From NCBI GenBank assembly GCA_900542445.1, contig UQNN01000021.1:1-38736 (forward strand): DNA of 38,736 nucleotides. The letters are read 5' to 3'. Source of the stretch: an uncultured Eubacteriales bacterium. Lineage in GTDB: Bacteria; Bacillota; Clostridia; Christensenellales; Aristaeellaceae. Under the pieces are notes generated by a model. The model searched no databases. It was not told where the DNA came from and saw only the letters and a list, made by a program, of their open reading frames with translations. A program made the translations under genes and the position numbers. Positions within the stretch are counted from its first letter, which is position 1, and every line of letters begins with the position of its first letter. Below are positions 24,016 through 31,340 of this stretch, in pieces.

Positions 24016-24755
24016 GCGAGCAGTTCTCCTTTCCTGAGCAGCGTTTGCAGGCGCTGGCTGCGGGCGTATTCGATGCTGAGCTGGTCATACAGCGCCGCCT
24101 CCCGTTCGCTTCGGGTGATGACGGCTTTCACCGCGCCGCCGGACATGACCAGCCGGCGCTCAGCCATCAGGGCAGTATGCGGATCGTGGGTGACGACGAG
24201 CACGAGCTTTTCCCGGCTTTGCAGCAGGGAAAGCGCGCGCTGCTTGTCGATGCCCGCGTTTTCAATTTCATCGACAAGCACGATGGGGCTGTCGCAGATG
24301 AGCGCAATATCCGCAATCATCAGCGCGCGGGTCTGGCCGCCGCTGAGCAGATTCAGGCTTTCGTCCATGGCAATCGGTTCGGGCGTAATGTCGTTGGCGA
24401 TGGCGAGCACATCGCTTTCGCGGATCTCTTTTTGGCGGCAGGCCGCGTGCAGGCGGAGGAACGCGCCGACGGAGGTATCCAGCACGAAGCGCATATTCTG
24501 GCCGAGGTGCGCGACCAGCGAGGTAGAAACCGCCTGCCGCCGCTCAAGCGGAACAAAACCGTCGTCGAGCAGCACGCGGCGGCCGGTCACGCCCGTGCCG
24601 TCGGACAGCTGCTCGATATCTTTAATGAGACGGCTCTTGCCGCTGCCCGTGTTGCCGACGATGGTGCAGAGCTCACCGCGCCGCAGGGCAATTTGGTCAA
24701 ACGGTTCGGGTTTTCCGGCCTTATCGCGGCCGGGGAGAAGGGTGAGTGTTTGCAT
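24012..24755 (-). CDS. Soluble ABC-type ATPase without a membrane partner
   Basis: This 247-residue protein has a full set of ABC motifs: Walker A GNTGSGKS (34-41), signature LSGGQTRALMIADI (from 137), Walker B SPIVLVDEIE (156-165) and H-loop VTHD. The helical region between them (ERRQAVSTSLVAHLGQNM and following) is unlike the usual importer subdomain, and no permease gene accompanies it. The start at 24755 follows AGGAG by five bases; an in-frame ATG at 24800 has no ribosome site. It is translationally coupled to the binding-protein-like gene and follows the CobW/HypB-like GTPase after 145 bases that hold a hairpin repeat. Probably a mechanical or assembly ATPase; function unknown. Confidence 0.8.
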   Translation of the reverse strand: MQTLTLLPGRDKAGKPEPFDQIALRRGELCTIVGNTGSGKSRLIKDIEQLSDGTGVTGRRVLLDDGFVPLERRQAVSTSLVAHLGQNMRFVLDTSVGAFLRLHAACRQKEIRESDVLAIANDITPEPIAMDESLNLLSGGQTRALMIADIALICDSPIVLVDEIENAGIDKQRALSLLQSREKLVLVVTHDPHTALMAERRLVMSGGAVKAVITRSEREAALYDQLSIEYARSQRLQTLLRKGELLA

Positions 24756-24850
24756 AGGCTCTCCTTGTAAACGATGATTTGCGGCCCAAAGCCTTTTCAA
24801 TCGCAGACTGCTTTGCGGTCTGCGCTGAAACGGCGTTTTGGATTGATTTT

Positions 24851-24895
24851 GGGGTTACGCGGGGCTATCGCCCAACCCCTTTCTTCGCTTCGCGG
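24851..24895. repeat. Second copy of the palindromic core found in the opp operon
   Basis: GTTACG-N2-GGGCT-N2-CGCCCAA (from 24854) repeats the pattern at 10199-10219, and CGCTTCGCGGC (24886-24896) repeats 10258-10268. Here GGGC/GCCC (24862-24873) nests inside GGGGTT/AACCCC (24851-24879). It lies between the GTPase and ATPase genes. Confidence 0.65.
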
Positions 24896-24900
24896 CGGTT

Positions 24901-25590
24901 TTAAGAATGAAAGTCAATTTTTCCCACAACGCCTTGCTGATAGGCGCTGCCTACGCGGGTTTCGCCGACGCAGTAGGAGCACACGCCGCTGGGCATGGCA
25001 CCGCGCAGACTGTCTTCGGTCAGATCCTGCTGTTCAGGCTGGGCGAACAGCCAGCGGGCGAGCAGATCCACGCCGTATCCCGCCAGGCCGTCCACAGGGA
25101 AGATGACCGCGCGGGGATTGAGCGCGCCGATCTGCCAGCGGATGATTTCCAGTTCAGCCTGGGAAACCATGTCGATTTTGGTCAGCACGACGAAATCCGC
25201 CTGGGTGAGCATCGGGCCGAGCTGCTCCGGCGCGCGGCAGCTGACGGTGCAGTCGAGCACGCACCCGGCGATCATCTCCCTTGTGGCGGGGGAGCAGCGG
25301 TGGCAGAGCCCCGCGGTTTCCAAAAGGAGCGTCGGGCGGTTTTGCGCGTCCGCCCACTGCCAGAGTTCCGGCAGGTTGGAAACGAGAAAGTGATCCGGGC
25401 AGATATCGCGGCTGAGTCCCGTGACGCACGGCACGCCCATACGGCGGTAGGCCTCGTCATCCTGCGTGCGGAGGCAGTCGATTTTGCACACGCAGCATTG
25501 TGCGATATTCAAAAGGGGGAGAAGCGCTTTGACGGCGGCGGTTTTACCCACGGCGGAAGCGCCGGAAAAAAGAATCACGCGGCTTGGCAT
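24901..25590 (-). CDS. CobW/HypB/UreG-type GTPase with C-terminal CxxC
   Basis: This 229-residue P-loop GTPase of the SIMIBI class includes nickel/cobalt/zinc metallochaperones HypB, UreG and CobW. Walker A is GASAVGKT (10-17), a Cys-containing switch region CCVCKIDCLRTQDDEAYRRMG follows in two parts, the G3-like motif is LETAGLCHRC, and the base-recognition motif is TKID. The C-terminus has a CSYCVGETRVG motif, a likely metal or iron-sulfur site. AAGGA lies nine bases before the ATG. It is the first gene of the operon, divergent from a CRP/FNR-family regulator, with a predicted operator at its transcription start. The client enzyme is unknown; metal delivery is inferred from family. Confidence 0.85.
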   Translation of the reverse strand: MPSRVILFSGASAVGKTAAVKALLPLLNIAQCCVCKIDCLRTQDDEAYRRMGVPCVTGLSRDICPDHFLVSNLPELWQWADAQNRPTLLLETAGLCHRCSPATREMIAGCVLDCTVSCRAPEQLGPMLTQADFVVLTKIDMVSQAELEIIRWQIGALNPRAVIFPVDGLAGYGVDLLARWLFAQPEQQDLTEDSLRGAMPSGVCSYCVGETRVGSAYQQGVVGKIDFHS

Positions 25591-25609
25591 GGCAGACCAT
25601 CCTTTAAAA

Positions 25610-25625
25610 GTTAGTTTGAACTAAT
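25610..25625. promoter_or_regulatory. Predicted operator 1, GTTAG-N6-CTAAT
   Basis: Arms TTAGTT/AACTAA are perfectly complementary around TG. The site covers the transcription start and touches the -10 box of the minus-strand GTPase operon. The half-sites and six-base gap match operator 2 at 25725-25740 and the usual spacing of CRP/FNR-family sites. Confidence 0.65.
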
Positions 25626-25652
25626 TATAGCGGCGATCGCGGTGTCTGTCCG
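25624..25652 (-). promoter_or_regulatory. Promoter of the GTPase-ATPase-binding-protein operon
   Basis: Minus strand CGGACA (25652-25647), 17-base spacer, perfect TATAAT (25629-25624). Predicted start is near 25617, inside operator 1. Confidence 0.65.
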
Positions 25653-25686
25653 TATCAAATGAGACGGCGCGCGAAAAAAACGGGGC

Positions 25687-25716
25687 TTGACCGCAACAGG
25701 CGTCATCCTGTATAAT
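25687..25716 (+). promoter_or_regulatory. Promoter of the CRP/FNR-family regulator gene
   Basis: TTGACC (25687-25692), 18-base spacer, perfect TATAAT (25711-25716). Predicted start is near 25723, just before operator 2. Confidence 0.82.
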
Positions 25717-25724
25717 CATCTCAT

Positions 25725-25740
25725 GTTAGCGATAGCTAAC
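25725..25740. promoter_or_regulatory. Predicted operator 2, GTTAG-N6-CTAAC
   Basis: A perfect palindrome, GTTAGC-GATA-GCTAAC, placed at about +2 to +18 of the regulator's own transcript, 17 bases before its start codon. This position suits autorepression. Confidence 0.7.
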
Positions 25741-25756
25741 GTGAAAGGACGAAGCC

Positions 25757-26395
25757 ATGAACGAGCGCGAAGTGCAGGCGTTTCTGAGCGGCCTGCCGAA
25801 GCATGTGCCGCAGAGAACGGCCAAATTCCGCGCGGGGCAGATCATCAGCGACAGCATGCACGGGTTATCCGGCGTGGGCGTGGTGGAAAACGGACGCGTA
25901 GACATCTACGCCGTGGCGCTGGACGGGCGCGACGTGCAGCTCAATTCCATCGGCGCGGGGGAGTGCTTCGGCATCTGCAACCTGCTGGTGGCCGAGCCGC
26001 TGCAAACCGTTCTGCGCTGCGCGGAGGAGACGACGGTGCGCTTTTGGAAAAAGGAAGCGCTGGTTGCGGCGATGAGCGGCGACGCGGCGCTGGCAATGGC
26101 CTATGCGGCGCTGTGCAACGCGAAGATCCAGTTTCTGCTTTCGCGCATTGAGATGCTGACGATGCAGAGCTGCCGGGGCAAAGTGTTGGCATTTCTGCTG
26201 GCCGAAAAGCGGGAAGACGGCGTGATTTTGCTGCGCGGCACGCGGGACGAGCTGGCCAGCCGCCTATCGGTCAGCCGTGCGGCGCTGTATCGCGAACTTT
26301 CGGCGCTGCAAAGCGGGGGTTATCTGGAAGTCGGCGAAAGCAGGCTTCGGGTTCTGAACACATCGGCGCTTGAAAAACTGCTCTACGGCGTGTAA
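25757..26395 (+). CDS. CRP/FNR-family transcription regulator
   Basis: This 212-residue regulator has an N-terminal cyclic-nucleotide-binding-type beta barrel (about 20-115; GVVENGRVDIYAVALDGRDVQL, GAGECFGICNLL). A dimer helix follows, then a C-terminal winged helix-turn-helix (about 145-205) with recognition helix SVSRAALYRELSAL. The effector pocket lacks an obvious cAMP-contact signature, and only a few Cys are present, so neither cAMP nor a classical FNR cluster can be claimed. AAAGGA lies eight bases before the ATG. It sits between two unrelated-looking operons and probably controls the divergent GTPase operon and itself through the GTTAG-N6-CTAA sites. Confidence 0.9.
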   Translation: MNEREVQAFLSGLPKHVPQRTAKFRAGQIISDSMHGLSGVGVVENGRVDIYAVALDGRDVQLNSIGAGECFGICNLLVAEPLQTVLRCAEETTVRFWKKEALVAAMSGDAALAMAYAALCNAKIQFLLSRIEMLTMQSCRGKVLAFLLAEKREDGVILLRGTRDELASRLSVSRAALYRELSALQSGGYLEVGESRLRVLNTSALEKLLYGV

Positions 26396-26537
26396 AATAG
26401 GGACGGGGGGAGAGACGAGGGGAACGTTGGGACGCTGTACCAATCCGGGAAACTCGCATAGGGGCGCTGTCCTCTGCCTGCGGCAGACGCGCCCGTTTCA
26501 CGAACGCCATTCTGGCTCCTTGCGATTTCCGATTTTC

Positions 26538-26751
26538 ACCACGCTGAATCCCGCACAGCGGGCGCGTGGTTCAAATCCCCCGCAAGAACCTGAGGTTCTT
26601 GGATTTCCCATATAAGGGATTTCATTCGGTGTTTACGGCGAAAGGCCGAAACGGTAAATCAAGGCGGTTGGCAGAAACGACGGACGCGCAATGCGCGCCC
26701 CTGCAACGGGGTTTTGCTTTCGTAAAATGTAGGGGCGGCCATTGGCCGTCC
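26538..26751. repeat. Hairpin-rich intergenic array
   Basis: The 409-base gap between the regulator and the next operon has no gene. It contains at least four stems: ACCACGC/GCGTGGT with inner CCCGC/GCGGG (26538-26570); AAGAACC/GGTTCTT (26584-26600); CCCC/GGGG followed by TTTT (26698-26715); and GGGCGGCC/GGCCGTCC (26733-26751). No clear promoter was found, so the transporter operon may be read from upstream or use a weak site. Confidence 0.6.
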
Positions 26752-26804
26752 GAAACGGGCTTCCGGTTGGCTTGAACAAAGCACTCAAAGAAAGGATGAT
26801 TTTC

Positions 26805-27776
26805 ATGATGAAGAAGATTTGGGCGGCGGTCTGTGCGGCAGTCATGCTGATGACCGGCGCGGCGCTGGCCGAAACGGACGTGCGCGTGACGGCGCTGAAG
26901 GGCCCGACGGCGATGGGCATGGTGGAGCTGATGAACGAGGCCGAGAGCGGCGCGGTGAACGGCAACGCCTACGATTTCACGATTGCTTCCGCGGTGGACG
27001 AGGTTTCCCCGAAGCTGGTCAAGGGCGAGACGGACATTGCCGCCGTGCCGGCGAATCTGGCCGCCGTGCTTTACAACAACACGGAAGGACAGGTTGAGGT
27101 GCTGGCCGTCAACACGCTGGGCGTGCTCTACATCGTGGAGAGCGGCGACAGCATCGGCAGCGTGGAGGATCTGCGCGGCAAGACGATTTACGCCAGCGGC
27201 AAGGGCGCGACGCCGGAATATGCGCTAAACTACATCCTCACCGAGAACGGCATCGATCCGGAAAAGGACGTGACGATCGAGTGGAAGAGCGAACACGCCG
27301 AGTGTCTGGCCGCGCTGATGGCCGAGGACAACGCGATTGCGATGCTGCCCCAGCCGTTTGTGACCACCGCGCAGACCAAGAGCGACAAGATCCAGGTGCG
27401 CCTTGACCTGACCGCCGAGTGGAACGCGATTCAGAAGGACAGCGACGCGCCGTCTCAGCTGATCACCGGCGTGGTGGTTGCGCGCAAGGCGTTTATCGAG
27501 GAGAACCCGGAAGCCGTCAGCGCGTTCATGGACAGCTATGCCGCTTCCGTGGATTTTGTGAACGCGAACATCGACGAGGCCGCCGAGCTGGTCGGCAAGT
27601 ATGAAATCGTGCCTGCCGCCGTGGCGCAGAAGGCCATCCCGGCCTGCAACATCACCTTTATCGCGGGCGGCGAGATGAAGCAGGCGCTCTCCGGCTACCT
27701 GAGCGTGCTTTTTGAGCAGAACCCGAAGGCCGTCGGCGGCGCGATGCCGGGCGACGACTTCTACTATGCAGAATAA
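26805..27776 (+). CDS. NitT/TauT-type ABC substrate-binding protein
   Basis: This 323-residue SBP of the NMT1/SsuA-like class is the binding component of the importer encoded next. The signal peptide (MMKKIWAAVCAAVMLMTGAALAET) ends in an ALA cleavage site and is not a lipobox. Family landmarks are ALKGPTAMGMVELM, KGETDIAAVPANLAAVLYN, RGKTIYASGKGATPEYALNY and ENPEAVSAFMDSYAAS. The start at 26805 follows AAAGGA by eight bases; an ATG three bases further is equally possible. Members of this group carry sulfonates, nitrate, pyrimidines or other small anions; the ligand here is unknown. Confidence 0.88.
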   Translation: MMKKIWAAVCAAVMLMTGAALAETDVRVTALKGPTAMGMVELMNEAESGAVNGNAYDFTIASAVDEVSPKLVKGETDIAAVPANLAAVLYNNTEGQVEVLAVNTLGVLYIVESGDSIGSVEDLRGKTIYASGKGATPEYALNYILTENGIDPEKDVTIEWKSEHAECLAALMAEDNAIAMLPQPFVTTAQTKSDKIQVRLDLTAEWNAIQKDSDAPSQLITGVVVARKAFIEENPEAVSAFMDSYAASVDFVNANIDEAAELVGKYEIVPAAVAQKAIPACNITFIAGGEMKQALSGYLSVLFEQNPKAVGGAMPGDDFYYAE

Positions 27777-28522
27777 TGAAAAAGCGAAACCTTTCGCTGT
27801 GGGCCGTGCTGTTCTGGCTGCTGGTTTGGCAGGCGGGCAGCATGGCCCTTCACAGTGATATTCTTCTGGTGTCGCCGCTGCGGGTTTTGCAGACGCTCTT
27901 TGCGTTAATTCAAACGACGCGTTTCTGGTCGTCGCTGCTTGGCTCGATGGGGCGCATCCTCGGCGGTTTCCTGCTGGCGGCGGCGCTGGGCACGCTGCTG
28001 GCGGCGCTGGCCGCACGCTTTAAGCGCGTGGAGGAACTGCTTGCGCCGCTTGTGCTGGCGATGAAAACCGTTCCGGTCGCGTCGTTCATCATTCTGGCGC
28101 TGATCTGGTTCGGTTCGCGCAACCTGTCCGTGTTCATCGCGCTGGTGATGGTGTTTCCGGTGATGTATACCAACGTGCTTTCCGGCATCCGCGCGCGGGA
28201 CGACAGCCTGCTGGAAATGGCGCGGGTGTTCAAAATTCCGGCGCTTCGGCGCATTCGCTGCATCGATCTGCCGCAGGTCATGCCGTATTTCCGCGCGGGC
28301 TGCACGCTGGGGCTTGGCCTGTGCTGGAAAGCGGGCGTGGCGGCGGAGGTCATCGGCATGCCCGTGCCCTCCATCGGCGAGCGCTTGCAGCAGGCGAAGG
28401 TCTACCTTGACACGCCGGAGCTGTTTGCGTGGACGCTGGTCATCGTTCTGATGAGCGTCGGCTTTGAAAAGCTGTTTATGGCGGCGCTCGGCGCGCTGGA
28501 AAGGAGGCTGACGCGGCTGTGA
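27776..28522 (+). CDS. NitT/TauT-type ABC permease
   Basis: This 248-residue membrane permease has about six spans and the coupling loop region DDSLLEMARVFKIPALRRIRCIDLP, followed by CTLGLGLCWKAGVAAEVIG, typical of SsuC/TauC-type permeases. The start overlaps the SBP stop by one base (TAATG), with no separate ribosome site, so translation is coupled. It overlaps the ATPase gene by four bases. Confidence 0.9.
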   Translation: MKKRNLSLWAVLFWLLVWQAGSMALHSDILLVSPLRVLQTLFALIQTTRFWSSLLGSMGRILGGFLLAAALGTLLAALAARFKRVEELLAPLVLAMKTVPVASFIILALIWFGSRNLSVFIALVMVFPVMYTNVLSGIRARDDSLLEMARVFKIPALRRIRCIDLPQVMPYFRAGCTLGLGLCWKAGVAAEVIGMPVPSIGERLQQAKVYLDTPELFAWTLVIVLMSVGFEKLFMAALGALERRLTRL

Positions 28523-29115
28523 TTGCGATTCATAAGCTGTGCAAAGCTTTCGACAACAAGGCTGTTCTGCGCGATTTTTCCTGCACGATGGAGGATGGCT
28601 GCGTGACGGCGCTGATGGCGCCTTCCGGCGCGGGCAAAACGACGCTGCTCCGCATGCTGATGGGGCTGGAAACGGCGGACAGCGGCGAAATCTCCGGCCT
28701 TTCGGGCAGACGAATTTCAGCGGTCTTTCAGGAAGACAGGCTGCTGGAGAACATGAATCCGGTGGATAACATCCGCTTGACCGCATCGAAGCTGGATCGC
28801 GCCGTGATTCTGCGTGAAATGGCCGCGATGGGGCTGACGGACTGCGAAAACCAGCCTGCGCGGGAGCTTTCCGGCGGCATGCGGCGGCGCGTGGCGATTC
28901 TGCGGGCGCTGCTCTGCGGCGCGGATGTGATCTTTCTGGATGAGCCGTTTAAAGGGCTGGACGAGGCGACGAAAGCGCTCGTCGTGGCCGAAACAAAGCG
29001 GCTCTGCGCGGGGAAAACCGTGCTGCTCGTCACGCATGAGGAAAAAGAAGCGGCGATGATGGGGGCGGAGCAGGTTGTCAGAATGGAAATGGATGTGAAA
29101 AACACGTCCGTTTAA
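28519..29115 (+). CDS. NitT/TauT-type ABC ATP-binding protein, compact
   Basis: This 198-residue ATPase starts at GTG 28519, overlapping the permease stop. Walker A is APSGAGKT (34-41), followed by the Q-loop VFQEDRLLENM, signature LSGGMRRRVAILRA, Walker B VIFLDEPFKGLD and H-loop VTHEEKEA. It is shorter than typical SsuB/TauB proteins (about 250), lacking C-terminal extra helices, but all catalytic motifs are intact. It is the last gene of the importer, ending before a terminator at 29142. Confidence 0.9.
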   Translation: MIAIHKLCKAFDNKAVLRDFSCTMEDGCVTALMAPSGAGKTTLLRMLMGLETADSGEISGLSGRRISAVFQEDRLLENMNPVDNIRLTASKLDRAVILREMAAMGLTDCENQPARELSGGMRRRVAILRALLCGADVIFLDEPFKGLDEATKALVVAETKRLCAGKTVLLVTHEEKEAAMMGAEQVVRMEMDVKNTSV

Positions 29116-29141
29116 CGCCTTCCGTCATAACTTCAAAAAAG

Positions 29142-29171
29142 GGGCGCTGCCCGACAAGCAGCGTCCTTTTT
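29142..29171 (+). terminator. Intrinsic terminator of the NitT/TauT-type operon
   Basis: A 9-bp stem (29142-29150 with 29158-29166, one G-U pair) with a 7-base loop, followed by T5 (29167-29171). Confidence 0.88.
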
Positions 29172-29205
29172 CATATGGTTTTGTGATTGCGCAAAGCCCG
29201 ATCGA

Positions 29206-31137
29206 TTACTTCGCCTGAGCCAGCGCGGCCTTCACGGCTTCTTTCAGCGCGTTGGAGGTGATCGTCGCGCCGGAAACGCTGTCCACCGCGTCGATTTCCT
29301 CGGCGGTAGCGCAGCCGACGAACTTGCCCGGCAGCTCGTTGATGGCCAGCGTGCCGATGCCCTCGGTCTCGGTCTGTTCAAGCACTTCGACCGCCGCAAC
29401 CTTGCCATCCTGCACGGTGACGCGGGTGACGACGTTGCCCATCATGCCCTGAGCGGAGCCGACATACTGGTTCTCGCCGACCTCATAGGTCGCCTCGCCG
29501 CCCAGATCGGTATCCATGCCCAGCGTAATGGGCGCAGACTCGACCTGCTCACGCGCGGCGTAAGCGGGCAGAGCATCCTTTGCGGCCGCAGCGTTCGTGC
29601 CAGCGATTTCGCCGAAGATGATGCACTCGGCGATGTTCGTGCCGCCCTGATACATGCAGGAGGTGATGCCGCCCATCTCGCCCGCGGAATAGAGGTGCGG
29701 AATCGGGTTGCCGTTGGTGTCGAGCACCTCGGCGTTCTCGTTGCGGCGCGGGCCGCCCTGCGTGTTCAGCATCAGGCCGGACATCGGCATGGCGTAATAC
29801 ATCTTGCCGTCGAAGGCACGCATGTAATCGGCGCTGCGGTTATGCTTGTAATCCTTGCCGCTCTCGGCGAAGGTATTGAAGCTCTCGATGGTATCCTTGA
29901 GTGTCTCAGGCTTGCAGCCGGTCTTCTCGGCCAGCTCCTCGATCGTCGCGGCGGAAAGCACGGTATCCTTGTAATCATCGGAGAGCGCGCCCTCGGACAC
30001 GGCCAGATCATACTGCGTTTGATCCATGATGAGGTAGATGGCGTTCGGATAGTGCGGGTTCTCCCAGATGCCGTTCTCATAGAGATGGCCGTGACGCGGG
30101 ATTTCCGCCTCGTTGCCGAAGCGCTCGCCGTCGGTGCCGACGATGACCGTCGCGCCGGTGTTCATCGGGTTATGGGCCAGCGTCACCACCTGATGCGCCA
30201 GACCGCCGTTCTCGGCCGCATAGCCGCAGCTGTTCGTGCCGAAGCCGCCCTCGAACACGTTCATGTGCCACAGATCAGCGCCGACCTTCTGGCACATCTT
30301 GATGCCGTCACCCGTATTGAACTGGCCGCCGATGACGGAGTAGTTCTTCAGGCCGAGGTACTGCTGCGCCATGTCGGTGTCGCACTCGAAGCCGCCCGTC
30401 GCGACGACCACGCCGCCCAGCGCGCGCACGTTGCGGGTCTCGCCGTTGCGCGTGACCTTCACGCCGACCACGATGCGGCTGTCCGGATCCTGAATCAGCT
30501 CGACAGCCGGGGACTCGAACCACACGTCGATCTTGTCCGCGCGCTTGATGACCGCGTTCTTCACAGACTTATACAGGAAGCTGTCGCTCACGCCCTGATG
30601 GGTGGTGCACAGCGCGACCTTGTCGCTGCCCTCAAATTCCGGATATTCCGGGCTCATCTCGCCGATGATCGGCACGCCCGTCCAGTCCATGAACTCGGAA
30701 TCGTTGCCGTCGAAGAACTTATCCTTGAGTTTATCCCACATGTTGGTCACGCCATCAACGATGACGTTGAGCATGGCCTCCGGCACGGCGCGCCCGCCCG
30801 CCAGCTGGGTGTAATAAGCCATCGTGGCCTCGCGGTCCTTATGGCCGTAGGCGAACAGCTGACCGGCCACCTTGGAGTTGCCGCCCGCCAGCGCTTCGCT
30901 CATCTTTTCGGCGATGAGCACCTTTGCGCCCGCGTCCGCGGCGGTGACGGCGGCGGTCATGCCGGCAAAGCCGAGACCCAGCACCACGACGTCATATTCC
31001 GCATCCCACTTCACGGTATCGGCAAACGTATAAGCGCTGCTACCTTCGGCGATGGCTGTGCCCGCGCCGCCCATCGCGGCGAGAATGCCCATCGCGGCGC
31101 TGCCCTTGAGGAAGTTACGACGAGAGATGTTCTTCAT
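29206..31137 (-). CDS. Tat-exported fumarate-reductase-like flavoprotein with C-terminal FMN-binding motif
   Basis: This 643-residue FAD_binding_2 oxidoreductase carries a twin-arginine signal (SRRNFLKG, Arg6-Arg7) and is expected outside the membrane. The dinucleotide-binding motif GLGFAG follows DVVVLG near residue 50. The FAD-domain end GEMGGITSCMYQGGTNIAECIIFG is split across about 490-520. The last 80 residues form an FMN_bind-type domain with DSVSGAT (Asp619 to Thr625), the motif whose final Thr/Ser is covalently flavinylated by ApbE-type enzymes. Such proteins reduce fumarate, urocanate, cinnamates or other acceptors as terminal electron acceptors. AAAGGA places the start at 31137; an ATG nine bases upstream is possible. 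Its regulator is probably the divergent AraC protein. Confidence 0.9.
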   Translation of the reverse strand: MKNISRRNFLKGSAAMGILAAMGGAGTAIAEGSSAYTFADTVKWDAEYDVVVLGLGFAGMTAAVTAADAGAKVLIAEKMSEALAGGNSKVAGQLFAYGHKDREATMAYYTQLAGGRAVPEAMLNVIVDGVTNMWDKLKDKFFDGNDSEFMDWTGVPIIGEMSPEYPEFEGSDKVALCTTHQGVSDSFLYKSVKNAVIKRADKIDVWFESPAVELIQDPDSRIVVGVKVTRNGETRNVRALGGVVVATGGFECDTDMAQQYLGLKNYSVIGGQFNTGDGIKMCQKVGADLWHMNVFEGGFGTNSCGYAAENGGLAHQVVTLAHNPMNTGATVIVGTDGERFGNEAEIPRHGHLYENGIWENPHYPNAIYLIMDQTQYDLAVSEGALSDDYKDTVLSAATIEELAEKTGCKPETLKDTIESFNTFAESGKDYKHNRSADYMRAFDGKMYYAMPMSGLMLNTQGGPRRNENAEVLDTNGNPIPHLYSAGEMGGITSCMYQGGTNIAECIIFGEIAGTNAAAAKDALPAYAAREQVESAPITLGMDTDLGGEATYEVGENQYVGSAQGMMGNVVTRVTVQDGKVAAVEVLEQTETEGIGTLAINELPGKFVGCATAEEIDAVDSVSGATITSNALKEAVKAALAQAK

Positions 31138-31289
31138 TGCAATCATCCTTTCACGTAAAACTGTCTAAACCTCATAACAGGTGCATAAGCGGGTTGTTCG
31201 CCTCGCTTATCATCTTGACAGTATTTTAACACGCACGCTTGTAAAAGAATAGAACCTTTTTTTTGACATGCACAAAAATTGCGGCGGTC

Positions 31290-31318
31290 TTTTCAAATCG
31301 CGCTTGTTTTGGTATAAT
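31290..31318 (+). promoter_or_regulatory. Promoter of the AraC-family gene (extended -10)
   Basis: TTTTCA (31290-31295), 17-base spacer ending TGG, perfect TATAAT (31313-31318). The weak -35 box may be offset by the extended -10. No equally good promoter was seen for the divergent flavoprotein gene, so it may need an activator. Confidence 0.7.
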
Positions 31319-31340
31319 CGGATTAAGGGGTGAGCGCGGC

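Noticed and set aside
26562..26582. tRNA-like T-loop sequence (GGTTCAAATCC)
   Set aside because: The T stem does not pair, no acceptor, D or anticodon arms fit around it, and the bases are better explained by the hairpin 26538-26570.
29695..31158. Plus-strand frame of about 487 codons opposite the Tat flavoprotein
   Set aside because: It is a shadow of the flavoprotein; residue content is unlike a real protein and there is no ribosome site.
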